Made by a program: the position numbers and the translations under genes. From assembly GCA_937146725.1 (NCBI GenBank), contig CAKZRU010000033.1, positions 1 through 64,000 on the forward strand: a DNA stretch of 64,000 bases. Reading direction: 5' to 3'. This document shows positions 20,401 to 28,224 of the stretch, piece after piece (the stretch's first letter is position 1; each line of letters opens with the position of its first letter). This DNA is from an uncultured Myxococcales bacterium (GTDB lineage Bacteria; Myxococcota_A; Bradymonadia; UBA7976; VGTA01). Under the pieces are notes generated by a model, which saw nothing but the letters and a program-made list of their open reading frames with translations, was not told the origin of the DNA and ran no database searches.

Positions 20401-20573
20401 GCTTGAGGCATTATTTGATACACACTGTTATCGGTGGCTGCGATCAATCTTCTCGCTTGATCACAAGCAATATCTCCTTGAAAACCATGCGAAGTGAGAA
20501 AGTCTAAAAATAGCTCAACCTCTTTGGGCAAAGCTTGTTGAACAGGAATATAAGGAATCTTAGGTTTATTCAT
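17412..20573 (-). CDS. FAD-linked oxidase / 4Fe-4S dehydrogenase, YdiJ-like (D-2-hydroxyacid dehydrogenase)
   Basis: 1053 residues, close to E. coli YdiJ. The N-terminal FAD-binding module has PRGGGTGTNGQSLNTG and TIGGMINTDAAGKGS. A GlcD/D-lactate-dehydrogenase-type C-terminal oxidase domain follows with GHVDVGCLHVRP and IWGEHGKGIRS. Then comes an iron-sulfur half: a CNGNGQC-type cysteine group, a 4Fe-4S motif CLSCKACTTACPV, and a C-terminal CCG domain (FGHCTERS, then QVACCGMCGVYGHE). Family members oxidise D-2-hydroxyglutarate or related D-2-hydroxyacids and pass electrons to the respiratory chain; the exact substrate is inferred. No signal peptide. The start is ATG 20573 with a weak ribosome site. 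Confidence 0.9.
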   Translation of the reverse strand: MNKPKIPYIPVQQALPKEVELFLDFLTSHGFQGDIACDQARRLIAATDNSVYQIMPQAILYPKAVQDIELVMKGLSEERFRKLKLTPRGGGTGTNGQSLNTGLCLDLSRYLRSVLKVNLEEAWIEVEAGVVLDQLNQGLKKDEVFFAPNLSPSSRATIGGMINTDAAGKGSRIYGKTSDHVLGLELVTWGGERLWLEEMTTQALQDQVQKELGDRQAGFYQTVASPILDLVQQEKDLIEQVFPKLSRFMTGYNLKMLFDTKQNTLDLTRLIAGSEGTLGVVTKARLKLTPIPKVRQLILFSYGSFQDALGSAKLLLAQEPSAIETIDHNILSLARNDISYHEVKDALEGSGIPPEKVSAINLVEFEGRDLQEIEQRVQACLAQVRPKYGQAKTPIADFVAVDDKTQHSLWNLRKKGVGLLAARPGKRKPIAFVEDTVVPPENLSAYIKDFTELLDREGVEYGLFGHVDVGCLHVRPALDLRNPDDEARFIRISDQVSSLVKSYGGLIWGEHGKGIRSAYSPEYFGELYPYLQKVKSLFDPYNQLNPGKVATPNQSYELLPLASPLRAHHDRKISAQNLLGMEASVTCNGNGQCFDYHQDHLMCPSARVTRDRLHSPKGRAGVMRAWLAAVSEAGFEITAQVLDPKQIKIKRGVARGLGLLQSAITFPFNYASKLIHQVQRSQDFSSQVHEAMHGCLSCKACTTACPVKVDVPSFKSRFLDLFYTRYPRPLRDYLIGALESLALIASHAPMIWNGSLQLPMVSWFNKKVIGLVDPPKLSKKSALKMIKELGGETATTQKLNALSQQEREKSVIIIPDAFNAFFDADTLVHSFEVLKQLGFKPYLAPFKVNGKGLHVKGRLAAFKRVAEDHYKSLKPLADSGVPLVVIDPAVALTYRDEYPEFLGANYSLKVWLIQEWLSTQLAQIPQNVAVSEDTLSIFGHCTERSSVTTAVDDWQKLFKHLGIASVAEQVACCGMCGVYGHEAEHEQLSKELFQSSWALKLADAQQAHRKAVITGYSCRSQIKRCQVGYDSDQVKQNNALHPMSELYFRLRKS

Positions 20574-20639
20574 TGCATCAAGATCTCAAGTTAATTCATA
20601 ATCAGAAGAATAGATATGATCTCATTGATGACAAATCAC

Positions 20640-20681
20640 GAGCGATAAGTCACGATAGATAAGTCACACTAGATAAGTCAC
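20640..20681. repeat. 14-bp intergenic tandem repeat
   Basis: Three imperfect copies of a unit ending GATAAGTCAC, with a weaker fourth copy (ACAAATCAC) just upstream. It lies between the divergent dehydrogenase gene and the gene at 20762; no function apparent. Confidence 0.7.
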
Positions 20682-20700
20682 AGAACTATAGATAGCTTTG

Positions 20701-20729
20701 TTGAGCTCTGAGTCTCACTCGGTTATACT
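20701..20729 (+). promoter_or_regulatory. Candidate sigma70-type promoter
   Basis: TTGAGC (20701-20706), a 17-bp spacer and TATACT (20724-20729), 33 bp before ATG 20762. Four of six and five of six matches to consensus. Plausible promoter for the two-gene run that follows. Confidence 0.5.
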
Positions 20730-20761
20730 ATAAATATACATTTTATTTCCGGAGTAAAGTG

Positions 20762-21355
20762 ATGATCTTCACAATTCTCTTTCATCCTGTAGTTTTAATC
20801 GCCGTAATCATCTTTAGTATGCTTTGGTTACGTGACTTAGTATCGGGAGGCGGTAAAAATCATGCTGTCAGAAAGGCAGTGATGGATCATATTAACTATA
20901 TGGGTAGTCAAAACACCGAAAAAGCATGGGAAGGCCTTAGTTTTGAACTCAAGGTTAAGCTTACCGATAAAAAACGCCTGAAAAAAGGTGGGAAAATGTT
21001 TGTAGGGACTCGTAGAGTTGCTGACTTTTCGGCCCGACATAGTGCTGTATATAATAAAGGTAACCTTGTTGTAGACTCCATGCAAAAAGTCCGCCGGGTC
21101 AAAGCGCCTAAGCAGATCTATCTAGTGAGAATGCGTTCTAAGGTCACCGGGACAATTCGCCTAACTCTTTGGGTTTCTCATGTGCCCAATCGTGCTGATG
21201 GTTGGGGAATTACCGACGCTTGTATTCACCCTGCAAGTGGTGATTTATATAAGGGAGAAACCATTACAGGGGTTAAAATGGTTGCCCCTCAACCGGCGGC
21301 TAAAAAAGAGGCTGCACCGGCAAAGCGTAGATCACTCAAAGATGGTGCAGCCTAA
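20762..21355 (+). CDS. Membrane-anchored protein of unknown function (197 aa)
   Basis: Residues 1-20 form one hydrophobic helix (MIFTILFHPVVLIAVIIFSM). A basic soluble domain follows, with a helical part and a beta-rich part (IYLVRMRSKVTGTIRLTLWVSHV), and a Lys/Ala/Pro-rich tail (PAAKKEAAPAKRR). The soluble part may have an NTF2- or Tim44-like fold, but no family is recognised. ATG 20762 has GGAG 7 bp upstream, preferred over the GTG directly before it. It overlaps or abuts the next gene on the same strand. Confidence 0.75.
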   Translation: MIFTILFHPVVLIAVIIFSMLWLRDLVSGGGKNHAVRKAVMDHINYMGSQNTEKAWEGLSFELKVKLTDKKRLKKGGKMFVGTRRVADFSARHSAVYNKGNLVVDSMQKVRRVKAPKQIYLVRMRSKVTGTIRLTLWVSHVPNRADGWGITDACIHPASGDLYKGETITGVKMVAPQPAAKKEAAPAKRRSLKDGAA

Positions 21356-21881
21356 AGATTCTCGCAGCCTAAGGGTTCAAACGTCAATTGAAAAAATGGA
21401 AAGTAAGAGTGCTTTGTACATATTACCAAAAAATAAGTTGTTGGGCTTCTTATGGGTATTGTTGACCACAGCAGCGCTTGGGGGTCTTGAGTATTTTTGG
21501 CTTCAGCTGCCCGTCTTTTCAATACTCTATTTCCTCATTTCTGTCTTCATTTGGTGGCAAGATCAGAGTGTTACTGCTTACCCGAGCGAGAGAGAAGCGT
21601 TTCGTAAGAGTTTCTTTGCAATAATGACAGTGTCACTTGGAAATCTTACGTTGCTATATACCTTTCTCACAGTCTTAGTCCTCTTAGGTGATGGACATAG
21701 TCTCAACCGACCTGACCCTTTTGGCTTACTCTTGCTCTTCGCAAGCATCATCATACTCCCGGTTGGTACGCTGATTTTCACGGTTCGAGCTCTAAAGAGA
21801 AACAAATCTTGTACAGATATAGTTACTGATACAGATCGCTTCTCCGACTTGATCGACGAGCTTCCTGACATCGATGATTAA
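21342..21881 (+). CDS. Multi-pass membrane protein of unknown function
   Basis: Up to 179 residues with about four hydrophobic helices (for example LLGFLWVLLTTAALGGLEYF and LLLLFASIIILPVGTLIFTV) and an acidic C-terminal tail (SDLIDELPDID). The start is uncertain: ATG 21342 overlaps the preceding gene by 14 bp, while ATG 21396 is also possible; neither has a clear ribosome site. Same strand and tight spacing suggest an operon with the gene at 20762. No family recognised. Confidence 0.6.
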   Translation: MVQPKDSRSLRVQTSIEKMESKSALYILPKNKLLGFLWVLLTTAALGGLEYFWLQLPVFSILYFLISVFIWWQDQSVTAYPSEREAFRKSFFAIMTVSLGNLTLLYTFLTVLVLLGDGHSLNRPDPFGLLLLFASIIILPVGTLIFTVRALKRNKSCTDIVTDTDRFSDLIDELPDIDD

Positions 21882-21985
21882 GCCGATGATGTGCCACAGG
21901 CTTTTAATCTTTAGTTAAGGTGCTATTCTATAATGCGTTAAAATGTTCACACGTCGATAAGAGTGTAATCTTTTGTTAACAGTAG

Positions 21986-22074
21986 GACTTGAACCATATT
22001 TCTGACGATGGTTTGGTCATTAGAGTGACTTGGGATACCCCAAATGATCCCGATCAGTTAGATACAGAAGGAAC
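21986..22074 (+). pseudogene. 5' relic of a split secreted-protein gene
   Basis: In one frame this stretch reads DLNHISDDGLVIRVTWDTPN then DPDQLDTEGT, and is cut by TAG just upstream at 21983-21985. The Trp-Asp-Thr-Pro-Asn-Asp-Pro-Asp segment is one I associate with C-terminal domains of myxobacterial-type secreted proteins. The matching continuation (DIDLHLLHPGGEEWH) lies at 26630 onward, after a 4.5-kb insertion. No start codon or N-terminal part remains. Confidence 0.6.
22043..22074 (+). repeat. 32-bp direct repeat, left copy
   Basis: Identical over 32 bp to 26598-26629; begins AATGATCCCG and ends AGAAGGAAC. Codes Asn-Asp-Pro-Asp-Gln-Leu-Asp-Thr-Glu-Gly in the relic gene. Bounds the 4.5-kb inserted segment on its left. 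Confidence 0.95.
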
Positions 22075-22079
22075 CATAA

Positions 22080-24854
22080 CTAATGGCAAGGAATATTAGT
22101 GAGCTTAGCTGAGTAATGAGTTCCGTCTACATTAGCTGTAATCAATGCGGTTCGATCAGTAGGACAGGTTTCGGTCATTTCAAATACAACTTGTACAATC
22201 GCATCTCCAACAGTAGTTCCCGGACCTCCGGTGACTGGATTAATATTGAGTGAGACATAAGGGTCGGAGGTACTCCAAATTGCAGTAGAATTGACCGATC
22301 GAATCTCATTGGTATCATAGTAAGCGTTTAATAGCATGGTGAAGTAGCCACTTGGATTATCCCCATCAGGAACCTCATCAAAATCTATCTCAGTGGATAG
22401 ACCAGGTTCGGCCCTTTCATGCCACCATAAACGGTAATTTGGCTGGTTGGGATCGAGTTTAAACCATCGCCATTTGTAATTTTCTGCTAACCTCGTTTCA
22501 CTAATACGCTCAACCTTTACAGTCATAGTTGGGCCAGATGGTGAGAGGTCATGGAAGCGGTAGCCACCAAACTCAAAACGATCATTGTGGCCCTGAGTTG
22601 CGTAGTGAGTACAGAAATCAAAGTTCTTAATGTAATCAATCGACTCTCTGTGAATATCTAAATTACTCAAATCAAGTGGCATTATATATTGAGCAACTTC
22701 AGTAATGACCAAGCCGCCTTGAGCATGACAGTATGGAATAGCAGTATCATAGCCATGAGCATGTCGATTAGAAAGCAAAATATAGCCGTCTTCAGTGGGT
22801 AATTTGATGGATTGAAATTTCCCTGAGCTTACCGCATCAATACTGAGCGTTGTCGTCTCACTATCAACTCTAACTGTTTTTGGTGTAGTGGATCCAATTC
22901 GCATTCTTGAAAAGGCTGTTAAATAGGCAGGCCGTGTACCCCAATGGTCATTAGTTGCAGTGAGTCTAGATATAACTGGGTCCTCATTGTATGCACCGAC
23001 ACCCATCAACTCGTGATCATTAGGGTGAGCTATGTGTTTGAGCGCAAAAAAGTGATGTCCAAACTCATGAAGATTCACCCCGATACTACTATAAGAGGCC
23101 AATGTTCTAGTAAAGTGGGGAATAAGCAATCCCGAACCTGGTAAGGTATGGTCGAGTGGAATATTAGCCTGAGCTCCAGCTCCACTAATATGTTGAAAAC
23201 TAGTATTTAATACCGTTAGAATTGAAAGTTCTTGTTGTGATAAAGCTCCATCTCCATTTTGATCATAGGCATCAAAATTGATCTGAGTACTCGCCTGGTT
23301 AAGTGCTTCTTGTATCCAACCGGTATCTTCAACAACATGGCGATCCGCTCCGGTAGGAGCTGCCGTACTTAGACTAACATGTATAACCCCATTATTGGCT
23401 ATTCCAGCGCTTTCTTGTGCAGGGCTCATAGAAAATCGTTGTTCAAACATCTCATTCCAATAGTGATTACCTTGCCCTTGGATATTGCCAAACATCAGAT
23501 CAGCCCAAGCCGCCTCTGGCTGATTTAAGTTACTTGAAAATGAAGTATCACTAAAATCGATTAATAGAATGAGAGTTGGGATACTCCAAGAAAGCGCCGT
23601 ACAAGTACTACTGCAAAAGCCTGTGTCGCTTTGACTTTGATCATCACATTCTTCGCCAGAATCAAGTACACCATCACCACAACGTGGTAGTGTACAATCA
23701 CTTCGGCATGAGTCAGAATATAAATCACTGTTCAATGGTCCTTGGTCACATTCTTCCAAGTTATTTATCACTCCATCGCCACAACCAATGGCTAAACAGA
23801 GAGTATCTCCATCATTAGGAGAATCTCCTGCAGGTCTAGTTGTTCCTTGAGAACAAGGTGTGCAAGTCTGATTCACAACATGCTGTCCCTGCAAACAAAG
23901 CCCCAAATCTCCGTTGACCTCTGTTAAAGTACAATCTGACCGGCAAGAGTCATCATCACTTAGATTGCCATCATCACATTCTTCTTGATCATTGATAGCC
24001 CCATTTCCACAAAAAGCTTCCTCTTGACACGTCTCACCTATACGGTATTGATCATTTGCAGGATCCATGACTCTGACTAAGCGAAAGCCTATCGCATAAG
24101 AGCGACGGCTAGGGTGTACAAGGTTTCGACTTGAAGAACGTAAGTATTTACTGGATTCTGCATTAGCACCACCTTTAATTACCTTGAATTCCCCCTGTGG
24201 AGGCGGACAGGAACCCAGACTAGGTGAGGGCCAAACCTGATACCAATCTTGACACCATTCACTCACATTACCATAAAGATCGTAAATCCCCCACGTATTC
24301 GGTAGCTTCAAACCCACTGTTCTTGGACTAGAAACACCATCTCGATGCGCATAATCTGCCAATAGATTCTCAAGACTACCAAATGACCAAGCTTGTTGTG
24401 AACTTGCCTTAGCCGCATACTCCCATTCGGCCTCGGTAGGTAATCGGTAATACTGATCGCCTGCCTGCTGATTTAAGGCTTCTATAAACAGCTGTACATC
24501 ATTCCAACTGACTGATTCAACAGGATAGTTTTCATTAAGAGGGTCAGCTGAAAATGAACTTGGATTGTGACCCATAACCGCAAACCATTGTGCTTGACTG
24601 ACCTCGTATTTCCCGATCCAGTAATCATGTAAAGGAGGAATTATTTTTTGACGTTCATTAGGCCCTCGATTCTGTTGAGTCGTTGGGGACCCAAAAATGT
24701 AGCCATCACCAGTGATCTTAACAAACTCAATGCCATCAAAGGTCATTTCCTGAGCAGATATGATCAAGGGTGTGATCACGGTTACTGACACTGTAAAAAT
24801 CCAGTAGATCCAGCGTCTTAGTAACGAGTAAGGCATATGTCCTCTTTTCATCAT
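22080..24854 (-). CDS. Secreted SUMF1-like / DUF4215 / M6-like metalloprotease fusion
   Basis: 924 residues with a signal peptide (WIFTVSVTVITPLIISAQ). Residues ~37-263 form a formylglycine-generating-enzyme-like (SUMF1) domain: GKYEVSQAQWFAVMGHNPSS, YRLPTEAEWEYAA, YGNVSEWCQDWY and a final GFRLVRV. The two catalytic cysteines of true FGE are not seen, since the usual Cys-Arg position reads SSSRN, so a binding role is more likely than sulfatase maturation. Three DUF4215-type Cys-rich repeats follow (CGNGAINDQEECDDGN, CGDGVINNLEECDQG, CGDGVLDSGEECDD, ~280-410). An M6-type zinc protease region comes next, with HEFGHHFFALKH near residue 595 and a canonical EF-hand loop DQNGDGALSQQE before it. The rest is probably beta-sandwich. 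ATG 24854 or a nearby downstream ATG. Confidence 0.85.
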   Translation of the reverse strand: MMKRGHMPYSLLRRWIYWIFTVSVTVITPLIISAQEMTFDGIEFVKITGDGYIFGSPTTQQNRGPNERQKIIPPLHDYWIGKYEVSQAQWFAVMGHNPSSFSADPLNENYPVESVSWNDVQLFIEALNQQAGDQYYRLPTEAEWEYAAKASSQQAWSFGSLENLLADYAHRDGVSSPRTVGLKLPNTWGIYDLYGNVSEWCQDWYQVWPSPSLGSCPPPQGEFKVIKGGANAESSKYLRSSSRNLVHPSRRSYAIGFRLVRVMDPANDQYRIGETCQEEAFCGNGAINDQEECDDGNLSDDDSCRSDCTLTEVNGDLGLCLQGQHVVNQTCTPCSQGTTRPAGDSPNDGDTLCLAIGCGDGVINNLEECDQGPLNSDLYSDSCRSDCTLPRCGDGVLDSGEECDDQSQSDTGFCSSTCTALSWSIPTLILLIDFSDTSFSSNLNQPEAAWADLMFGNIQGQGNHYWNEMFEQRFSMSPAQESAGIANNGVIHVSLSTAAPTGADRHVVEDTGWIQEALNQASTQINFDAYDQNGDGALSQQELSILTVLNTSFQHISGAGAQANIPLDHTLPGSGLLIPHFTRTLASYSSIGVNLHEFGHHFFALKHIAHPNDHELMGVGAYNEDPVISRLTATNDHWGTRPAYLTAFSRMRIGSTTPKTVRVDSETTTLSIDAVSSGKFQSIKLPTEDGYILLSNRHAHGYDTAIPYCHAQGGLVITEVAQYIMPLDLSNLDIHRESIDYIKNFDFCTHYATQGHNDRFEFGGYRFHDLSPSGPTMTVKVERISETRLAENYKWRWFKLDPNQPNYRLWWHERAEPGLSTEIDFDEVPDGDNPSGYFTMLLNAYYDTNEIRSVNSTAIWSTSDPYVSLNINPVTGGPGTTVGDAIVQVVFEMTETCPTDRTALITANVDGTHYSAKLTNIPCH

Positions 24855-24887
24855 AAATAAAAGTTTACAGTGTTCTTTTAAATCTAA

Positions 24888-24900
24888 AGTTCACTGAACT
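24888..24900. promoter_or_regulatory. Perfect inverted repeat upstream of the metalloprotease gene
   Basis: AGTTCA-C-TGAACT, 34 bp before the metalloprotease ATG. A possible operator; no regulator gene is adjacent. Confidence 0.3.
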
Positions 24901-25305
24901 ATACTATTTAGCCTAAGTGTATACTTTACAAGTCTTTTATCAGTATCAGGCCGTCAATTACAGGCTAGTGAGTCAAATCTTAATTGCTTACAAATATCTT
25001 GTTTTAATTCAGAACATGATATGCGCTGATCAGCCTAGCCCATCAAAACTTATCATTTCTCGCTCTAATTTCGTCGCCAATTGATTTTTATTTAATATCT
25101 AAACACAAGAACTATCATAAAACCAGTAGAAACAAATAACTATAAAACTTAATTTAGCATTATTTATCATCCTGATAACCATAATAAAAACAGTATCTTA
25201 GGTTTATTGGTTTTGGATAAGTAAATTTGACTTCCCTCTTAGACTTTGAGTCATTCAATAATGTATATTCACTATTCATTTGTGAGTTTGCAAATGGTTT
25301 ATGAG

Positions 25306-25320
25306 TTCGAGATTCTCGAA
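25306..25320. promoter_or_regulatory. Perfect inverted repeat upstream of the cytochrome-like gene
   Basis: TTCGAGA-T-TCTCGAA, ending 23 bp before ATG 25344. Close enough to block a promoter or initiating ribosome; different in sequence from the repeat at 24888. A possible operator. Confidence 0.35.
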
Positions 25321-25343
25321 TTCCTAAACCAAGGAGAACTAAT

Positions 25344-26528
25344 ATGCAAATTCTTTTGTATTATACATATGTGGGTATTTCTATTTTATTGAACCTATTT
25401 TTTATTGCATGCAGCGAAACAGGAGATGATGTAAGTACCAATTCCCCAGCTGATGAAAGAGATTCTGCTCTTTATAACACTTCCTTTGATGCATCTTTTC
25501 ACAATCCCATGGATGATCTTATTGATGCCGAGATAGAGGATGACAGCGACACTAGATTTGACGATGATGCTGAAAGTAGATGTGCACCCGAACTGGAGCT
25601 ATATCAAGACGAGCGTTGTGAACGTCTAGCTGATGGTATTATCGAATACACGCCACAATATCCTTTATGGAGTGATGGCACCGTGAAATATCGATTTGCC
25701 TATTTGCCACCGGACACACAGGTCAATACAACAGACCCAAACAAATGGATATTTCCGGTAGGGTCCAAGTTTTGGAAACATTTTCAAACAAGTGATGGAA
25801 AGAGACTAGAGACGCGTGTACTTACAAAAGTCGAGTCTTTCCGAGGACCTGATGCTTGGCTATTTGAAACATACGCTTGGAATGAACTTGGAAATGCGGT
25901 GACTCAAGTCATAGACGGTCAACGCGATATCTTAGGAACCTCCCATGACATTCCAAAGATACGAGATTGTGATGATTGCCATAGTGGTGGTAAAAATCAG
26001 CGCGATGCAAACTTGGATGAAAATGAGTTTTCAGATGTGCCCTTGGGATTTGGTGCTATTCAACTGAATCATGAAGATAGCTCAACGACGCTGCTTAAAC
26101 TTCTTGAACGAGATCTACTTACAACTCATTTTAACCCAGCAGAAGCTGTTATTCCTGGTGATATTGTTGCAAAACAAGCGCTTGGCTATTTACATGGTAA
26201 TTGTGGTTCCTGTCATGGTGGCGCTGCGCCGTCGAAAGACGTCGTCATGTGGATACCAATTGGCATAATGACTGTTCAAGAGACACCGACTTATCTGACA
26301 AATGTTGGTCAAATGACAAATCCAAGCGAACGTGCCACAGGACTAGAAGACATGCCCTCTATTCGGATCGTACCTAGAAATACTCAAGAGAGTGCCCTTG
26401 TTTGGCGTATGAAACAGCGCAGTGGCTATGATGAAGATGATGATGCTCAAATGCCACCACTAGCTACCGAGCAAGTTGATAACCTCGGAATAGACCTCGT
26501 ATCACGATGGATTAACGCATTAGAATGA
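25344..26528 (+). CDS. Dihaem c-type cytochrome-like lipoprotein (SO2930-like)
   Basis: 394 residues. A signal sequence with lipobox LFFIAC places it as a lipoprotein, followed by an acidic linker. The body has IIEYTPQYPLWSDGTVKYRF and PVGSKFWKHF, typical of the SO2930-type cytochrome family. Two haem-c motifs are present, CDDCH (in RDCDDCHSGG) and CGSCH (in HGNCGSCHGG), and a Met-containing PRNTQESALVWRM segment near the end. Probably an envelope electron carrier; redox partner unknown. ATG 25344 has GGAGAA 5 bp upstream. It lies inside the repeat-bounded segment. Confidence 0.85.
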   Translation: MQILLYYTYVGISILLNLFFIACSETGDDVSTNSPADERDSALYNTSFDASFHNPMDDLIDAEIEDDSDTRFDDDAESRCAPELELYQDERCERLADGIIEYTPQYPLWSDGTVKYRFAYLPPDTQVNTTDPNKWIFPVGSKFWKHFQTSDGKRLETRVLTKVESFRGPDAWLFETYAWNELGNAVTQVIDGQRDILGTSHDIPKIRDCDDCHSGGKNQRDANLDENEFSDVPLGFGAIQLNHEDSSTTLLKLLERDLLTTHFNPAEAVIPGDIVAKQALGYLHGNCGSCHGGAAPSKDVVMWIPIGIMTVQETPTYLTNVGQMTNPSERATGLEDMPSIRIVPRNTQESALVWRMKQRSGYDEDDDAQMPPLATEQVDNLGIDLVSRWINALE

Positions 26529-26597
26529 TAAGTTAATGTCAAATAAAGAAAAACACTTTCACAAACAAAGAGGGATCCTTTTATATAATCATGTTAT

Positions 26598-26629
26598 AAT
26601 GATCCCGATCAGTTAGATACAGAAGGAAC
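26598..26629 (+). repeat. 32-bp direct repeat, right copy
   Basis: Identical to 22043-22074 and in the same coding register. Bounds the inserted segment on its right and is followed directly by the 3' part of the relic gene. Confidence 0.95.
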
Positions 26630-26993
26630 GGATATCGATTTACACTTGCTTCATCCAGGTGGAGAAGAATGGCATCAAGATCCATGGGACTGTTATTTCG
26701 CTAATCCTAACCCCGATTGGGGCGCTAGCGGCATACCCAACAATCCTTATCTTACGATTGATGATGTAAATGGATCCGGGCCTGAAGAAATTGTTTATCC
26801 TGAGCCATTATCTACGCAGGAGGTGCCCTACCGAGTAGGAATAGATTATTATTCAAGCGGGGGCCTCTTCAGCGATGACTTTGGTCAGTCGACCGTCACT
26901 GTTTCGGTTTATGATGTGCCTAAAGCTATAGTACTCATAAATAACAGTGGGGAAGGTTTCAAAAATGTCGATCTATGCTTACAAGGTTGTTAA
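26598..26993 (+). pseudogene. 3' relic of the split secreted-protein gene
   Basis: An open frame from the repeat to TAA at 26993 reads NDPDQLDTEGTDIDLHLLHP, then GGEEWHQDPWDC and FANPNPDWGASG, ending KNVDLCLQGC. This matches the kind of beta-sandwich C-terminal domain I know from myxobacterial secreted proteins. There is no ATG in frame; a TTG at 26646 lies within the domain and is not a credible start. Joined to 21986-22042 it would make one continuous reading frame, so this is the other half of the disrupted gene. Confidence 0.65.
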
Positions 26994-27024
26994 CGGCTGG
27001 TAGTTGGTTTTCATAATGAGCCAC

Positions 27025-28221
27025 TTAACTTGCCGGAACATCTTTGCTTAAAAGCTCAATCGCTTCACTTAAGCCGGCTAGGGTTAATTCTCTCATCGGA
27101 AAAATATCTGCGATCGCCTCAATGGTTGGATGGCCCCAAAAACGTTCTGGAATTGGGTTGAGCCATGCATGGTGTGGATAAAGTGTTTTTAAAGAATACA
27201 AACATTCAGCCCCGGTGCGACTGTTATGTTCATAATAATTAATCATTCCGCCCACGGAAAATAGTTCATAGGGAGACATACAGGCATCGCCTACAAATAA
27301 TAAACGGGTTTGCTTATCTAATTGTCGGCTTAAGTCTTCCAAAGAGACTTTGGTTCTCATGCTCGCTTCTTCGTAAACACTGTCATATACACAGTTATGG
27401 AAATACAAAGGCTTAAAGACCTTAAAGTGACTTGCTTGGTGTGCTGCGCTAAATAACTGTTCCACTAAGCGGGCGTGATCATCCATGGAACCACCAACAT
27501 CCATCAGCAAAATAAGCTTGAGTGTATTTTCACGAGGTGCCTTCATTACAATTTCTAACTCGCCAGCTTGTTGAGCGGTTTGGCGAATTGTTTCTTCTAA
27601 ATCGAGTTCATCGGCTCGTTCTCCCTTACCAAGGCGTCTCAGTCGCCTTAGTGCTGCCCCAAGTTGTCGCGTATCTAAGACCCGATCGGAGCGATAAGCT
27701 CTAAAACGCCTCTCACCTGCGATTTGAATGGCAGAGCGGTTGCGACCTTGACCACCTACTCGTATACCCGATGGATGACGGCCATTGTGCCCAAAAGGAC
27801 TTGTACCGCCGGTACCAATCCAACGATTACCGCCATCATGACGTTCATCTTGCTCTTTAAGTCTTTCCTCGAACATTTCGCGCAGCTTATCAAGATCAAG
27901 TTGTTCAAGTTTTTCAAACTCTTCTGGCGATAATTGGGGCATAGGTAGGGGAGTATTTAACCATTCATCGATTGCATCATGCAAAGTAGCCGGTGCTTCT
28001 GCGCCTCCAAAAAAGTGGGCAAAGCAAAGGTCATAGGTATCTAAATGTCGCTCATGCTTTACCATGACCGCTCGCCCAACCGAATACGCTCTACCTAAGT
28101 CAGCGGCGACTAACCCCTTTTCAATACATTCCAACCAAGTTAGCCACTCTCGAGTGCTGACCGGAATCCCTTGGGCACGCAGTAAGTAAAAAAACTCTAA
28201 GAATACATCACCATCGCCCAT
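27025..28221 (-). CDS. vWA-domain protein (CoxE-like)
   Basis: 398 residues, cytosolic. The N-terminal part (LLRAQGIPVSTREWLTWLEC) is typical of CoxE-like proteins. A charged, Gly-rich middle (about 125-185) precedes the vWA domain with metal-site motif LILLMDVGGSMDD near residue 235, where the usual DxSxS reads DVGGS, and GDACMSPYELFSVGG. Such proteins work with MoxR AAA ATPases as chaperone-like pairs for metal-centre insertion or complex maturation; the client here is unknown. ATG 28221 lies 3 bp after the MoxR stop, so the two are one operon. Confidence 0.88.
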   Translation of the reverse strand: MGDGDVFLEFFYLLRAQGIPVSTREWLTWLECIEKGLVAADLGRAYSVGRAVMVKHERHLDTYDLCFAHFFGGAEAPATLHDAIDEWLNTPLPMPQLSPEEFEKLEQLDLDKLREMFEERLKEQDERHDGGNRWIGTGGTSPFGHNGRHPSGIRVGGQGRNRSAIQIAGERRFRAYRSDRVLDTRQLGAALRRLRRLGKGERADELDLEETIRQTAQQAGELEIVMKAPRENTLKLILLMDVGGSMDDHARLVEQLFSAAHQASHFKVFKPLYFHNCVYDSVYEEASMRTKVSLEDLSRQLDKQTRLLFVGDACMSPYELFSVGGMINYYEHNSRTGAECLYSLKTLYPHHAWLNPIPERFWGHPTIEAIADIFPMRELTLAGLSEAIELLSKDVPAS

Positions 28222-28224
28222 CGC

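Larger units (their letters stand above)
24855..25343. other. AT-rich divergent intergenic region (489 bp)
   Basis: No convincing open frame. It separates the divergent metalloprotease and cytochrome genes and must hold both promoters. Two perfect inverted repeats are present, one near each gene (24888-24900 and 25306-25320). It appears clearly more AT-rich than its flanks. Confidence 0.7.
22075..26597. mobile_element. Putative inserted segment bounded by 32-bp direct repeats
   Basis: 4523 bp between the two repeat copies, splitting a relic gene whose frame would be restored if the segment plus one repeat copy were removed. It carries two divergent genes around a 489-bp AT-rich intergenic region and no transposase or integrase. 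The left gene stops only 6 bp inside the boundary. A 32-bp duplication is too long for a typical transposon target duplication; an att-like duplication, a cassette moved in trans, or recombination between repeated domains are all possible. Mobility is inference. Confidence 0.55.

Noticed and set aside
22075..26597. Calling the inserted segment a transposon or prophage remnant
   Set aside because: No transposase, integrase, terminal inverted repeats or phage genes are visible; only the direct repeat supports insertion.
26646..26993. A possible intact 115-codon gene starting with TTG
   Set aside because: The start lies within a conserved domain and the frame extends back into the 32-bp repeat; better read as a gene relic.
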